DNA of 64,000 nucleotides from Psychrobacillus sp. OK032 (GCF_900111345.1 NZ_FOGY01000001.1:124001-188000), one strand, 5' to 3'. Positions 10,365-20,710 are shown, numbered from the stretch's first letter. Notes: generated by a model from the letters alone, not told the origin. A program made the numbers and translations.

Positions 10365-10601
10365 TTAGCCTTGTTTACTTTCAATATAGCTAACTGCACT
10401 ACCTACAGTTGAAATATTTTCAGCATCTTCATCTGAAATTTCCATATCGAACTCATCTTCAAGTTCCATTACTAATTCAACCACATCTAGGGAGTCAGCA
10501 CCTAGATCATCACGGAAAGATGCTTCTAGCTTGACTTCGCTCTCATCTACACCTAGACGATCCACGATTACTTTTGTTACGCGTTCTAATACTGTTGACA
10601 C
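10365..10601 (-). CDS. acpP: Acyl carrier protein
   Basis: A 78-residue carrier of growing fatty acids. The 4'-phosphopantetheine serine is in [19 protein letters not shown] start at 10610 would overlap the GGGGAGG ribosome site; the GTG at 10601 is eight bases after it and gives the usual [10 protein letters not shown]. It follows fabG in the FapR-controlled lipid operon. Confidence 0.97.
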   Translation of the reverse strand: MSTVLERVTKVIVDRLGVDESEVKLEASFRDDLGADSLDVVELVMELEDEFDMEISDEDAENISTVGSAVSYIESKQG

Positions 10602-10658
10602 ATTAGTCACCTCCCCTCAATGATTATACAAAATTCTATCGCTTAATGAAAGAGGAGA

Positions 10659-11405
10659 TTACATGAACATTCCGCCGTTTACATGAAGCGTTTGGCCCGT
10701 TATATAGTTTGCATCATCCGAAGCTAAAAAAGCAACTGCTTTTGCAATATCTTCTGTGTTACCAAACTTAGCAAGCGGGATTTGGCTTAACATTTGTGCT
10801 TTCACTTCTTCTGGTAGCGCATCTGTCATATCAGTCGTTATAAATCCTGGTGCAACCGAGTTTACTGTTATATTACGGCTCGCAAGTTCTAATGCCGACG
10901 TTTTCGTTAATCCAATAACACCAGCTTTTGCCGCTACATAATTCGCTTGTCCTGGATTACCTGATACACCAACGATTGAGGTAATATTAATAATACGACC
11001 AGCACGTTGTTTCATCATCTGTCTTGTGACAGCTTTCGTACATAGGAATACGCCTTTCAAGTTCGTGTTTAGTACATCGTCCCATTCTTGTTCTTTCATA
11101 CGCATTAATAGATTATCGCGTGTAATACCTGCATTATTTACTAATATATCGATCGAACCAAATTGTTCTAGTGTAGCACTCACCAATTCTTTGATATCTT
11201 CTGATTGATCTACATTTGCCTGAATCGCAAATGCTTCGCCACCAAGTGCTTTTATTTCTTCTACTACCGCTTCTGCTTTTTCTTTGCTTCCACTATAGTT
11301 TACCGCAACTTTTGCACCTTCTTTTGCTAAGTATAACGCTATATCTTTTCCTATCCCACGGGATGCCCCTGTTACAATTGCTGATTTTCCATCTAATTTA
11401 CCCAT
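10659..11405 (-). CDS. fabG: 3-oxoacyl-[ACP] reductase FabG
   Basis: A 248-residue NADPH-dependent short-chain dehydrogenase that reduces 3-oxoacyl-ACP in fatty acid elongation. Cofactor loop [12 protein letters not shown] at the N-terminus, NNAG, and catalytic Ser with YVAAKAG. Overlaps the end of fabD by eight bases, so coupled to it. Confidence 0.97.
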   Translation of the reverse strand: MGKLDGKSAIVTGASRGIGKDIALYLAKEGAKVAVNYSGSKEKAEAVVEEIKALGGEAFAIQANVDQSEDIKELVSATLEQFGSIDILVNNAGITRDNLLMRMKEQEWDDVLNTNLKGVFLCTKAVTRQMMKQRAGRIINITSIVGVSGNPGQANYVAAKAGVIGLTKTSALELASRNITVNSVAPGFITTDMTDALPEEVKAQMLSQIPLAKFGNTEDIAKAVAFLASDDANYITGQTLHVNGGMFM

Positions 11406-12348
11406 TTTTATTCTCTCCTAACAAGTCCATTACTTGTTGCAATGTTTCCTCATCATGTACGCAATAAGTAGTAACGGAACGATCTATTTTTTTCACTAGT
11501 CCACTTAACACTTTACCTGGACCACATTCGATAAATGTAGTGACACCTAGTTCGATCATTTTTTGTACAGACTCTTCCCATCGTACAGGTGAATAAAGCT
11601 GCTCCACTAATAAGTTTTTAATAGTCGTGCTTTGAGTTACCGGAAATGCGGTCACATTCGAAATAACTGGTATATCCGCTTCTTTTAAATCAATCGAAGA
11701 AATAGCAGCATCTAATTTATCTGCTGCTGGTCGCATTAATTCCGAATGGAATGGCCCGCTAACTACTAGAGGGATTGCTCTTTTCGCACCAGCTTCTTTG
11801 GCTTTTACAGAAGCTTGTTCCACGCCTGCAGCAGTTCCAGAAATAACGATTTGACCTGGGCAGTTTAGGTTAGCTACTTGTACAGTTTCGCCATTTTCGG
11901 TTACTTCCTTCGTTACTTCGTTTAACGAATCTTTATCTAACCCTAAAATAGCTGCCATTGCCCCTTCACCAGCAGGTACTGCTTCATTCATAAATAGGCC
12001 TCTTTTATGAACTAATAAAACAGCATCTTCAAAGCTCAGTACATTCGATGCAACAAGTGCCGAATATTCTCCTAAGCTATGACCAGCCGTATAGTCGGGT
12101 AAAATGCCGGCAGCAAGTAGTTTCTTTGCTACCATCGTACTTGTTGTCAGAAGCGCAGGTTGTGCATTGTATGTTTTTGTCAGTTCCTCCGCTGGACCTT
12201 CAAGCATAATATTCGATAAAGAAAACCCTAGTACTTCATCTGCTTGCTCGTAATACTTTTTACTTTCTTCGTTACTTTCGATAAGTTGCTGCCCCATACC
12301 AACTGATTGGGAGCCTTGTCCTGGAAAGATAAATGCAATTTTAGTCAT
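11398..12348 (-). CDS. fabD: Malonyl-CoA:ACP transacylase FabD
   Basis: A 316-residue enzyme that moves malonyl from CoA to ACP. N-terminal [12 protein letters not shown], nucleophile [10 protein letters not shown] near residue 90, and the C-terminal [11 protein letters not shown]. Overlaps plsX and fabG by eight bases each. Confidence 0.97.
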   Translation of the reverse strand: MTKIAFIFPGQGSQSVGMGQQLIESNEESKKYYEQADEVLGFSLSNIMLEGPAEELTKTYNAQPALLTTSTMVAKKLLAAGILPDYTAGHSLGEYSALVASNVLSFEDAVLLVHKRGLFMNEAVPAGEGAMAAILGLDKDSLNEVTKEVTENGETVQVANLNCPGQIVISGTAAGVEQASVKAKEAGAKRAIPLVVSGPFHSELMRPAADKLDAAISSIDLKEADIPVISNVTAFPVTQSTTIKNLLVEQLYSPVRWEESVQKMIELGVTTFIECGPGKVLSGLVKKIDRSVTTYCVHDEETLQQVMDLLGENKNG

Positions 12349-13336
12349 TGGATGATTCCTTTCTTAACGTACTTTGAATAATTCCACACACATCATATTC
12401 CACCATTGTTCTCGCTTGTCTTATTGCATGAAAAATGGCATTTGCATTGGAAGAACCATGCGCTTTAATAACAGGTGCTTTTAAACCAAATAATCCCGCA
12501 CCACCATACTCCGAGTAGTCCAACTTTTTTTTCAACCCTCGAAGCTGATCTTTTACAAGTAGAGCGGAAAGTTTTGTTTTGGTTGAAGTATTAAACGCTT
12601 CTTTCAGCAGAGTAAATATGCTCGATGCTGTACCTTCAATTGTTTTCAACACCATATTACCAGTAAAACCATCTGTAACTACAACATCCGCAACACCGTT
12701 TAGCAAATCCCGAGATTCTACATTTCCAATAAAGTTAATCGGTGCATTTTTTAATAAATCGAACGCAGCTTTTGTTAGTTCATTTCCCTTAATATCTTCC
12801 GTTCCGATATTTAAAAGCCCAACACGCGGATTCGAAATGCCACGTACTTGTTCTGCATAGACACTACCCATAACTGCAAATTGCTCTAAGTGCTCCGGCT
12901 TTGCATCCGAATTTGCTCCTAAATCGAGCATCACAAATCCTTTTCCATCAAGCGTCGGCAAAGTCGGTGCAAGTGCAGGACGATCTACTTGGTCGATACG
13001 CCCAACGACAAACAAACCCGCGGCCATTAAAGCGCCAGTATTTCCAGCCGAAACACACGCATCTGATTCACCGTTTTTCACAGATTCAGCCATTTTTACT
13101 AAGGAAGAATTTTTCTTTCTACGGATTGCACGTACTGGTTCATCCGTACCTTCGATCACTTCTTCCGTATGCACCACTTGTAATCGATCATGCGCTGTAA
13201 TGAGAGGAGCTAACTTTTGTTCATCCCCGTACAACTGGATTTCAATATCATCAAAAGCGTGTAGCGCTTCATACACACCTTTTACAATTTCATGTGGGGC
13301 ATTATCTCCACCCATTGCATCAATGGAAATTTTCAT
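12341..13336 (-). CDS. plsX: Phosphate:acyl-ACP acyltransferase PlsX
   Basis: A 331-residue enzyme that makes acyl-phosphate from acyl-ACP for phospholipid synthesis, with PlsY and PlsC. Begins [18 protein letters not shown]; contains [22 protein letters not shown] and the [13 protein letters not shown] part. Directly downstream of fapR. Confidence 0.97.
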   Translation of the reverse strand: MKISIDAMGGDNAPHEIVKGVYEALHAFDDIEIQLYGDEQKLAPLITAHDRLQVVHTEEVIEGTDEPVRAIRRKKNSSLVKMAESVKNGESDACVSAGNTGALMAAGLFVVGRIDQVDRPALAPTLPTLDGKGFVMLDLGANSDAKPEHLEQFAVMGSVYAEQVRGISNPRVGLLNIGTEDIKGNELTKAAFDLLKNAPINFIGNVESRDLLNGVADVVVTDGFTGNMVLKTIEGTASSIFTLLKEAFNTSTKTKLSALLVKDQLRGLKKKLDYSEYGGAGLFGLKAPVIKAHGSSNANAIFHAIRQARTMVEYDVCGIIQSTLRKESSND

Positions 13337-13352
13337 TTGTCATCACCTTTAT

Positions 13353-13919
13353 TTAAGACTTTGTCATACGGTACATACTAAATTGCCCGATAAAAACGGT
13401 ATCATTTTCTACTTTACTAGTTACTTCAATTAACGTACTATTTTTTTCTGTATCCTTAGATAGAACGACTGCTTTCGCAATTATTCTATCCCCCGCTTTT
13501 ACAGGTTTCACAAACGTAATTGTGGATTTTCGAGTAAGTGCTAATTCATCATTTATAACAGCTACCGCTAAGGAATTTGCTTGGGCAAACAAGTGATGCC
13601 CCCTAGCAATGCCATTTCTTGCAAATACATGGTCTTGCGTAATATCCAATATAGAAATAGCTTGTTTATCCAAATCGATATCGATAATCTCTCCAATTAC
13701 CTCATTTAGCGGAAGTGACTTCACTTCTTCCCCGAAATTATGTGCTGCTACTGATTTTATTCGTACACGTAATTCAGGTATAGATAACTCCATTCGATCA
13801 AGACGAATCGTTTGAACACTTACATTGAATGTCGAAGCCAATTGTTCATCTGTGATAAATGGATTTTTCTCTATTGTTTCTAGAAGTAGTTGTTGTCTGT
13901 CTTTTTTTGTGTATTTCAT
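13353..13919 (-). CDS. fapR: Lipid biosynthesis repressor FapR
   Basis: A 188-residue repressor of fatty acid and phospholipid genes, released by malonyl-CoA. N-terminal DeoR-like helix-turn-helix ([19 protein letters not shown]) and a C-terminal hot-dog domain ([17 protein letters not shown]). A FapR box lies directly upstream, so it regulates itself and the genes behind it. Confidence 0.96.
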   Translation of the reverse strand: MKYTKKDRQQLLLETIEKNPFITDEQLASTFNVSVQTIRLDRMELSIPELRVRIKSVAAHNFGEEVKSLPLNEVIGEIIDIDLDKQAISILDITQDHVFARNGIARGHHLFAQANSLAVAVINDELALTRKSTITFVKPVKAGDRIIAKAVVLSKDTEKNSTLIEVTSKVENDTVFIGQFSMYRMTKS

Positions 13920-13934
13920 CCAATCACCACCATT

Positions 13935-13951
13935 TTAGCACTTGGTACTAA
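13935..13951 (-). promoter_or_regulatory. FapR operator
   Basis: The 17-base sequence TTAGTACCAAGTGCTAA (minus strand) closely matches the B. subtilis FapR box TTAGTACCTGATACTAA and lies between the -10 and the fapR start codon, the position expected for autorepression. Confidence 0.8.
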
Positions 13952-13955
13952 TATC

Positions 13956-13984
13956 AGTATATAAATATTAAAAAAAGAATGCAA
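13956..13984 (-). promoter_or_regulatory. Promoter for the fapR operon
   Basis: Minus strand -35 TTGCAT, 17-base spacer, -10 TATACT, ending five bases before the FapR box. The -35 lies inside the downstream arm of the preceding terminator. Confidence 0.65.
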
Positions 13985-14013
13985 GAATAGATTCAAAATC
14001 ATTCTTGCATTCT
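13971..14013 (-). terminator. Terminator downstream of recG
   Basis: Near-perfect stem AGAATGCAAGAAT / ATTCTTGCATTCT followed by a run of T on the minus strand. It stops transcripts coming from sdaA-recG and the attached repeat before the fapR promoter. Confidence 0.8.
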
Positions 14014-14017
14014 TGAT

Positions 14018-14210
14018 TAAATTACGTTTTGGCGAAATGCTAGAAACCTGGATGTAGGTCATTCAGTCGTTGAGACAAAAGTTCTTTTGCGAAGAGCTTT
14101 GCGCAGGAGCAGGACGTTGCGAACTTAGACCGACTTCCTCGACTCGCTTCAAAGTTTGTGACATCCGCCGGAGGCATTAACTTTCCTCAGGTTCTCTCTG
14201 AGGAAAGTTA
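14018..14210 (-). repeat. Structured intergenic repeat, family 2, copy at recG
   Basis: Shares with 29254-29386 and 33064-33202 the block tgacatccgccggaggc and a terminal hairpin at the stop codon of the upstream gene. Here the hairpin is taactttcctcag / ctgaggaaagtta and includes the recG stop codon. The left part is longer and more degraded than in the other copies. Confidence 0.75.
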
Positions 14211-16256
14211 ATCGATTCGTTCTCCGTCTAGTGCTTTTGAATTGATAAGAATGGTTCTTAGACCTTCCATTTCTTCAGACTTCCAAAAATCATCCGAGTT
14301 TAAAAGCTTTTCGGCATCTACCTTTGCTGTGTTAAGTGCTCGATAATCATGCACTAGGTCTGCCATTTTAAATTCCGGCAAGCCACTTTGTTTTCTACCG
14401 AAAAAGTCACCTGGTCCTCTTAGTTCTAAATCTTTTTCAGCTAGAACAAACCCATCATTCGTTTCGGTCATCGAAGTCATACGTTCTTTACCTTCTTCCG
14501 ATTTCGGATCGGCAAGTAGTATGCAATAAGATTGATGCTCGCCCCGTCCTACTCGACCTCTTAACTGATGAAGTTGCGCAAGCCCAAAACGCTCCGCATC
14601 GAAAATGATCATAAATGTTGCATTTGGAACGTTCACTCCTACTTCTACAACTGTTGTAGAAACAAGCACTTTCACTTCCCCGTCTGAAAAGTTTCTCATC
14701 ACTTCTTCTTTCTCGTCCGGGTGCAAGCGACCATGCATTAGGCCAACTGAATAATCATTACCTAGTTCTGCAACCATCATATTGTACACATCTACTGCAT
14801 TTTGAACATCTAACTTTTCCGATTCCTCAATAAGCGGACAAATTATATATGCTTGTCTTCCTTTAGCTAATTCTGCTTTTAAGCGAACAATCAATTTATG
14901 AAGCTGTTCATGCTTCATCCAATATGTATCAATTTTTTTACGACCAGCTGGCATTTCATCGATAATAGAGACGTCCATTTCTCCAAAAGCAGTAATCGCT
15001 AAAGTTCTTGGTATTGGAGTTGCCGTCATAAACAAAACATCTGGATTTTCGCCTTTTTCTTTTAATACTCTTCTCTGTTCGACACCAAATCGATGCTGCT
15101 CATCCGTAATCACTAAGCCAAGTTGTTTAAACACCACATCTGGCTGTATTAATGCATGTGTCCCTATTAATAAATCGATGTTCCCTGCTTCTAAGTTTTC
15201 TAGTACCGTTCGACGTGCTTTAGCTTTTGTCGATCCCGTCAGTAAAGCAATTTTGATACCAATCGGTGCTAACCACTCATCTAAAGAGCTGGCATGTTGT
15301 TCAGCTAAAATCTCTGTAGGCGCCATAAGTGCACCTTGATATCCAGCTGTAATTGCAGCATACAAGCAAATCGCTGCCACAATAGTTTTACCGGAACCAA
15401 CATCTCCCTGTAGTAAACGATTCATCCGATGTGGTTCTTTCAAATCACGGCAAATCTCATTTACAACTCTTTTTTGTGCGTTCGTTAGTTCGTACGGCAA
15501 TGTTTCTATTAGTTTTTTCAGTTTATCATTATCAAATTCTATACTGTTTCCAACATTTTGTTCTTTCCGGACTTTTTTTATCGCTTGCATTTTCAACTGA
15601 AAAATGAGCAATTCTTCGTAGACAAAGCGCCTGCGAGCATTTTTTGAATGCTCTACATTTTGAGGAAAATGAATTCCTTCTAATGCTTCCGATATATCTG
15701 GTAGACGATAAGGGCCCTTAATCGAATTAGGTAATGGATCTATCAAATGACCATTTACTTCATCTAACGCTTGGCGCATAAATTTACGGAAAACCTTTTG
15801 GCTAATAGAACCTTTTAGCGAATAAACCGGTTCAAAGTCTTGTTGATCCGTTTTAGGACCTGCTGAAAAAGTAGACACATTAATAACCTGTCTACCTCTG
15901 TCCCATTTACCAGTTACTGTAACGATAGATCCTGGAATTATTTTATTTTTCAAATATGCTTGGTTGAAAAATACTGCTTTAATCAGATGCTGTCCTGCCA
16001 ATAAACGAACTTGCATTCTTGACTTTTTCGCACCTGAAAAAAGTAAGGAAGGCTCACTTTCGACCCTTCCTTCTACAGTGACTCGTTCATTATGTGGTGT
16101 TTCTGCTATATTTTTTAACCGAAAATCCTCGTGTCGGTAAGGGAAGGTCATGACTAAATCTTCTAATGTCTCAATACCGAGTTCTCGTAATGCGTTAGCG
16201 GATCCACTTCCCACTCCTTTTAAGGAAGTTACTAACTCATCTTTTTTAGTTTCCAC
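14208..16256 (-). CDS. recG: ATP-dependent DNA helicase RecG
   Basis: A helicase of about 682 residues that regresses stalled forks and branch-migrates Holliday junctions. N-terminal wedge/OB domain (VTVEGRVESEPSL), Walker A GDVGSGKTIVA, DEQH box in ITDEQHRFGVEQR, TATPIPRTL, and the C-terminal LRGRVGRGEHQSYC and RGPGDFFGRKQSG. The GTG at 16256 is preferred by spacing to GGCGGAG and by family length; TTG at 16277 is in frame but has no ribosome site. Overlaps sdaAA by a few bases. Confidence 0.96.
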   Translation of the reverse strand: METKKDELVTSLKGVGSGSANALRELGIETLEDLVMTFPYRHEDFRLKNIAETPHNERVTVEGRVESEPSLLFSGAKKSRMQVRLLAGQHLIKAVFFNQAYLKNKIIPGSIVTVTGKWDRGRQVINVSTFSAGPKTDQQDFEPVYSLKGSISQKVFRKFMRQALDEVNGHLIDPLPNSIKGPYRLPDISEALEGIHFPQNVEHSKNARRRFVYEELLIFQLKMQAIKKVRKEQNVGNSIEFDNDKLKKLIETLPYELTNAQKRVVNEICRDLKEPHRMNRLLQGDVGSGKTIVAAICLYAAITAGYQGALMAPTEILAEQHASSLDEWLAPIGIKIALLTGSTKAKARRTVLENLEAGNIDLLIGTHALIQPDVVFKQLGLVITDEQHRFGVEQRRVLKEKGENPDVLFMTATPIPRTLAITAFGEMDVSIIDEMPAGRKKIDTYWMKHEQLHKLIVRLKAELAKGRQAYIICPLIEESEKLDVQNAVDVYNMMVAELGNDYSVGLMHGRLHPDEKEEVMRNFSDGEVKVLVSTTVVEVGVNVPNATFMIIFDAERFGLAQLHQLRGRVGRGEHQSYCILLADPKSEEGKERMTSMTETNDGFVLAEKDLELRGPGDFFGRKQSGLPEFKMADLVHDYRALNTAKVDAEKLLNSDDFWKSEEMEGLRTILINSKALDGERID

Positions 16257-17145
16257 TACTAACAACTGCTCCGCCAAAAATTTTAGCTTCTAACCATTTT
16301 CCAGTAGGAGTTGCAGCAAGACCACCTTGAGCTGTTTCCTTTAAAGCAGTTGGCATTGATTGCCCTATTTTATACATTGCATCGATTACTTCATCACAAG
16401 GAATACGACTAGTAACTCCTGCAAGCGCCATATCGGCAGCTACTAATGAGTTCGAAGCACCCATAGCATTTCGCTTCACACATGGAACTTCTACTAAACC
16501 AGCTACAGGATCACAAACTAAACCAAGCATATTTTTCAGCGTAATCGCAAATGCTGTAGAGCTTTGTTCCGGTGTACCGCCAGCCATCTCAACAATTGCT
16601 GCTGCTGCCATTCCCGCCGCTGATCCGACTTCTGCTTGACAGCCACCTGCAGCACCAGAAATCGAAGCATTGTTCGCAACTACAAATCCAAATGCTCCCG
16701 CATTAAACAAATAGCGTATCATTTGTTCTCTCGTCGGATTTAGTTTATTTTTCACCGCAAACAGAGTACCTGGTACAACTCCCGCAGAACCTGCTGTTGG
16801 AGTAGCGCAAATAGTTCCCATTGCCGCATTTACTTCATTTGTAGCTACTGCTTTACTGACAGCATCTAGCATTAATTCACCAGATAATGTATTTCCTTTT
16901 TTCATATAAGCTTGAAGAAGTACTGCGTCTCCTCCAGTTAATCCAGAAGTTGAGCGAACACCATTCAATCCTTTTTCAACTGCTTCTTCCATGACGGTCA
17001 AATTACGATCCATTTGGGCCATAATTTCTTCGCGGGAGCGACCTGTGATTAACATTTCTTGTTCAATCATGATTTCTGAAATTAGCTTTTGTTCTCTATT
17101 CGCTCTATCTACTAACTCACGAACATTATGAAATAACACATCCAT
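16246..17145 (-). CDS. sdaAA: L-serine dehydratase, alpha chain
   Basis: A 299-residue iron-sulfur subunit that with SdaAB turns L-serine into pyruvate and ammonia. Cysteines expected to hold the [4Fe-4S] cluster occur in ICATPTAGSAGV, LVCDPVAG and VPCVKRNAMG. Ends inside the start of recG and lies 12 bases after sdaAB. Confidence 0.96.
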   Translation of the reverse strand: MDVLFHNVRELVDRANREQKLISEIMIEQEMLITGRSREEIMAQMDRNLTVMEEAVEKGLNGVRSTSGLTGGDAVLLQAYMKKGNTLSGELMLDAVSKAVATNEVNAAMGTICATPTAGSAGVVPGTLFAVKNKLNPTREQMIRYLFNAGAFGFVVANNASISGAAGGCQAEVGSAAGMAAAAIVEMAGGTPEQSSTAFAITLKNMLGLVCDPVAGLVEVPCVKRNAMGASNSLVAADMALAGVTSRIPCDEVIDAMYKIGQSMPTALKETAQGGLAATPTGKWLEAKIFGGAVVSSGN

Positions 17146-17157
17146 ATGACATCCCCC

Positions 17158-17820
17158 TTAATCTGCTATTCTCGTTACTTGTGTAATATTCGGTAGTTTT
17201 CCTATTTCCTCAAGTATATTCTCATCTACTGTTTGATCCACTTCTATTACCATTAACGCCATATTTCCTTTTTCTTTTCGGGAAACTTCCATATGACCAA
17301 TATTAATATCGTACTTTGCTAAACAATTAGCCACATTTGCAATACATCCTGATCGGTCATCGTGCACTACTAAAATGGCTGCTAAATTACCGGAAAGTCG
17401 TAGCGGAAATCCGTTTAACTCGGTAATTTCTGTTTTTCCACCACCTATAGAGATGCCAACCATAGACATCTCCTGCTTGTCATCTCCAATGACAATACGC
17501 GCGGTATTTGGATGCTCTGTATTTGCCGTTTCCGGTATAAATTCAAAGGTAAGCCCTGCTTTTTTAGCATCTTCAAATGCCGTTTTAATGCGCTCATCAA
17601 ATGTATCATAATCGAGCAAGCCGCCAATTATTGCGACATCCGTACCATGGCCTTTATACGTTTCCGCAAAAGATCCATATAGATGGATTTTTGCCCATGT
17701 AGGTTGTTTTCCAAATAAATCTCTTGCCACTCGACCAATTCGTGCTGCTCCTGCCGTATGGGAAGAGGATGGTCCAATCATAACGGGTCCAATTATGTCA
17801 AAAACGGATTTGAATTTCAA
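17158..17820 (-). CDS. sdaAB: L-serine dehydratase, beta chain
   Basis: A 220-residue partner of SdaAA. N-terminal motif GPSSSHTAGAARIGR and a C-terminal ACT domain (DDRSGCIANVANCLAKYDIN). TTG start at 17820, eight bases after GGAGG, gives MKFKSVFDIIG; the ATG at 17835 overlaps the ribosome site and is not used. Confidence 0.95.
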   Translation of the reverse strand: MKFKSVFDIIGPVMIGPSSSHTAGAARIGRVARDLFGKQPTWAKIHLYGSFAETYKGHGTDVAIIGGLLDYDTFDERIKTAFEDAKKAGLTFEFIPETANTEHPNTARIVIGDDKQEMSMVGISIGGGKTEITELNGFPLRLSGNLAAILVVHDDRSGCIANVANCLAKYDINIGHMEVSRKEKGNMALMVIEVDQTVDENILEEIGKLPNITQVTRIAD

Positions 17821-17860
17821 TTCATAGACCTCCATTTTAATATATCTATATTTGATTTTT

Positions 17861-17889
17861 ATTTTACACCTAAAATACTAAATAAACAA
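17861..17889 (-). promoter_or_regulatory. Likely promoter of sdaAB-sdaAA-recG
   Basis: Minus strand -35 TTGTTT and -10 TAAAAT with a 17-base spacer and a TG before the -10, about 40 bases before the sdaAB start. The rest of the gap to the fakA terminator shows nothing further. Confidence 0.5.
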
Positions 17890-18067
17890 AAGGAATATAT
17901 TAGATTAACTTCTATGGCACCTTGTATTTTCTAACACTTTAGAAAAGTTGAAACCTCATAAGCTATAATTTAGCGCTCTAGTATTCGTTTTCCACCCGTG
18001 AGTCCAACTTCTTCCCAATAGGATAAAATTCAAACTAAAGAGATTAAGTATAGATGTTGTGAAGCAA

Positions 18068-18101
18068 TAAAAAACCACGGGACTTGTTTTCCCCGTGGCT
18101 T
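18068..18101 (-). terminator. Terminator after fakA
   Basis: Minus strand stem CCACGGG / CCCGTGG with loop GAAAACAAGT and a following TTTTTTATT, immediately behind the fakA stop codon. Confidence 0.85.
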
Positions 18102-18105
18102 CTAG

Positions 18106-19761
18106 TTATTCGACAGATAAAATATATGGATATAGTGGTTGTTTACCGTTGTATACTTCCACTTCAATATCTTCAAATTGTTCTTCAATGAATTCAGCAA
18201 AAACATTTGCTTCTTCTTCTGAAACATCTTCCCCATAAATAATTGTAACGATTTCTGCATCTTCATCAATCAATGCTTTTGCTAAGCTTGTTGCAGATTC
18301 TTCTCTAGAAGGATTAGATAAAATAATTTTTCCTTCTGCAAGTGCCATGAAATCATCTTTTTTTATTTCCACACCGTCAATAGATGTGTCACGAACTGCA
18401 AAAGTAACTTGACCTGTTTTGACATGTGCAAACGCGTTTGTCATATTTTTTTGATTTTCTTCAACAGTTGCTTGCGGATTAAATGCAAGGATAGCTGCCA
18501 TTCCTTGTGGGATTGTTTTTGTCGGTACTACTGCAGCTTCGATTCCTAACACTTCAGCTGCTTGTTCAGCTGCCATAACTATATTTTTGTTATTTGGTAA
18601 TATTAAAACGCGTTCCGCCCCGATAGCTTCAATCGCTTTCACAATATCTTCTGTAGAAGGGTTCATCGTTTGACCACCTTCGATTACAGCAGATGCACCT
18701 AAACTTTTAAGCAGTTCTGATACGCCGCTTCCCATTGCAACTGTTACTACAGCGTATGGGTGAACTTCTGCTTTTTTCGAAGGTACTTCTTTAGAGATAT
18801 TATCTCCAACGATTTCTGAATGCTGCTCGCGCATATTTTCGATTTTAATTTTTATGAGATCACCATATTGCTGACCATATGTTAATACGTCACCAGGTGT
18901 TTCTGAGTGAATATGGATTTTCGCTACTTCTTCATCTGAAATTACTAATAACGAATCTCCAAAAGCACTTAAATCATTTCGAAACTGTGTCTCGTCAAAT
19001 ACTTTTTTACCTTCTTCTAAACGAACCATAAATTCGGTACAGAAACCAAACTCAATATCTGCCGTATCCATAAATCCTTGCACACTTTTATGATGTTCTG
19101 CACTTACTAAATCATCCATTGAAGTACTTACTGTTTTTTCAGGAAGCGCTTCCCCTCGTAAGCTAGCTAAAAAGCCTTCGTAGACGAAAACAAGGCCTTG
19201 CCCACCACTATCTACTACTCCTACCTCTTTTAGTACTGGTAATAAATCAGGAGTTCTGTTTAACGATTGTTTAGCTTCTTCCACAATTGCTGCCATTAAT
19301 GTTCGAATGTCGTCCTCTGTTTCACTCACTTCAACAGCTTTTTTCGCTGCGTCTTTTGCCACTGTTAGAATGGTACCTTCGACAGGTTTCATCACTGCTT
19401 TGTATGCAGTTTCCACCCCATAATTCAACGCTTGTGCAAATTGTTTGGCATTTAAAGTATCATGACTCTCTACCGATTTTCCAAAACCTCTAAACAACTG
19501 CGATAAAATAACACCCGAATTACCACGTGCCCCCATAAGTAGTCCTTTAGAGAGCGCTTGTGCTGTTTTCCCAATATGTTCTCCTGTATGTGCGGCAGTT
19601 TCTTTTGCACCCGAAGTCATGGAAAGATTCATATTTGTTCCTGTATCCCCATCTGGGACTGGAAATACGTTAAGCGCGTCTACATAATCTGCGTTTTGAA
19701 AAAGATGATGAGCTCCCATCTTGATCATATCCGCAAATTGAATTCCATTAATTAATTTCAT
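18106..19761 (-). CDS. fakA: Fatty acid kinase subunit FakA (YloV, DhaL domain)
   Basis: A 551-residue ATP-binding subunit of fatty acid kinase, which with a FakB protein phosphorylates exogenous fatty acids. N-terminal DhaL domain with NVFPVPDGDTGTNMNLSM and GARGNSGVILSQLFRG; middle and C-terminal domains of the YloV type ending PLYPYILSVE. Follows yloU by 16 bases as in B. subtilis. It used to be called a dihydroxyacetone kinase-like protein. Confidence 0.93.
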   Translation of the reverse strand: MKLINGIQFADMIKMGAHHLFQNADYVDALNVFPVPDGDTGTNMNLSMTSGAKETAAHTGEHIGKTAQALSKGLLMGARGNSGVILSQLFRGFGKSVESHDTLNAKQFAQALNYGVETAYKAVMKPVEGTILTVAKDAAKKAVEVSETEDDIRTLMAAIVEEAKQSLNRTPDLLPVLKEVGVVDSGGQGLVFVYEGFLASLRGEALPEKTVSTSMDDLVSAEHHKSVQGFMDTADIEFGFCTEFMVRLEEGKKVFDETQFRNDLSAFGDSLLVISDEEVAKIHIHSETPGDVLTYGQQYGDLIKIKIENMREQHSEIVGDNISKEVPSKKAEVHPYAVVTVAMGSGVSELLKSLGASAVIEGGQTMNPSTEDIVKAIEAIGAERVLILPNNKNIVMAAEQAAEVLGIEAAVVPTKTIPQGMAAILAFNPQATVEENQKNMTNAFAHVKTGQVTFAVRDTSIDGVEIKKDDFMALAEGKIILSNPSREESATSLAKALIDEDAEIVTIIYGEDVSEEEANVFAEFIEEQFEDIEVEVYNGKQPLYPYILSVE

Positions 19762-19777
19762 TATGTTCTCTCCTTAT

Positions 19778-20140
19778 TCACACGTTTGCCACGCGAACTC
19801 CTTGTACATAAACGTTTACGGATTCGACTGACATCCCAAGAGATTTGTTAAGTGTGTATTTCACTTTTGATTGCATTTGATAAGCTATTTCAGAAATTTT
19901 CGTCCCGTAACTTACAATAATATACATATCAATATGTAAATTCTCTTTCTCTTGTCTTACTACTACACCTTTTGTGAAGTTTTCTTTTCTTAATATATCT
20001 GTTAGTCCGTCTCTTATTTGGTGCTTTGATGCCATACCAACAATACCATAGCACTCAATAGCAGCTCCACCAGCAATTTGAGCAACTGTATCTTGTGATA
20101 TATCAATTTGTCCGAATTCGTTTTTCAATTCAATTGACAT
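19778..20140 (-). CDS. yloU: Asp23/Gls24 family envelope stress response protein (YloU)
   Basis: A 120-residue Asp23-family protein (GQIDISQDTVAQIAGGAAIE, MQSKVKYTLNKSLGMSVESVNVYVQGV). In staphylococci Asp23 is membrane-anchored; the exact role of YloU is unknown. GGGAGGT lies seven bases before the ATG at 20140, which is preferred to 20155. Next to fakA in the conserved order. Confidence 0.92.
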   Translation of the reverse strand: MSIELKNEFGQIDISQDTVAQIAGGAAIECYGIVGMASKHQIRDGLTDILRKENFTKGVVVRQEKENLHIDMYIIVSYGTKISEIAYQMQSKVKYTLNKSLGMSVESVNVYVQGVRVANV

Positions 20141-20274
20141 GTTGAAACCTCCCAAGTCTTTTTGACTACCAATAATTGTACTACACCCATTGAAATTATA
20201 AAAGAAACGTTTCTTTTCGTCTACAGATTCACTGATTTAACATAATGCGCAACAATACTAAATAGTGACCGCAA

Positions 20275-20395
20275 TGATTTTCGCTACAGGCGGACGCTTT
20301 TCGCGGGCTTGGCTTCAGCCTCCTCGTCGCTTCGCTCCTGCGGGGTCTACAGCTCAAGCTAATCCCGCTGGAGTCGCCGCCTGCAGCGAAAATCA
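20275..20395. repeat. Palindromic GC-rich intergenic repeat, family 1
   Basis: Starts tgattttcgctacaggcgg and ends with the inverse ccgcctgcagcgaaaatca, so the whole unit can fold into one long hairpin. The interior cttttcgcgggcttggcttc... matches the copy at 26288-26413. Lies in the gap between yloU and rpmB. Confidence 0.8.
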
Positions 20396-20481
20396 CGGGT
20401 ACTGTACTTGCCGGCTAATTAATAGTCACATTGAACCCCTGAAATAAGCACTTTTTCAATAGTGAACACTTTTTGTCTGTA

Positions 20482-20588
20482 TTTAGCTCCAGCTCCTTGC
20501 TGCTTGGGGTCAAATAACCTTTCCCAAATGAAGTCAAAGTACGACTTCTATTGGGAAAGAACATTTAAAAGAGGCGCTTCCGCTTTTA
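20482..20588. repeat. Intergenic repeat, family 3
   Basis: Contains tagctccagctccttgctgc, ttggggtcaaat and gaggcgcttccgcttt, like the element at 2294-2446; in between, tttcccaaatgaagtc and gacttctattgggaaa pair as a hairpin. Lies upstream of the rpmB promoter. Confidence 0.6.
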
Positions 20589-20618
20589 TATGTGTAAAGG
20601 TTTTTTTCTTGATAAGGC

Positions 20619-20647
20619 TTGCGCATAGTAAAAGTCTGTGGTAAATT
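20619..20647 (+). promoter_or_regulatory. Promoter of rpmB
   Basis: -35 TTGCGC, 17-base spacer, -10 TAAATT, about 60 bases before the rpmB start. Confidence 0.5.
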
Positions 20648-20710
20648 ATTAAAGTATGTGAAATATCGAACTGAAAAATCTTTCAGCTTCTTTTAAGAGG
20701 AGGAAATATA

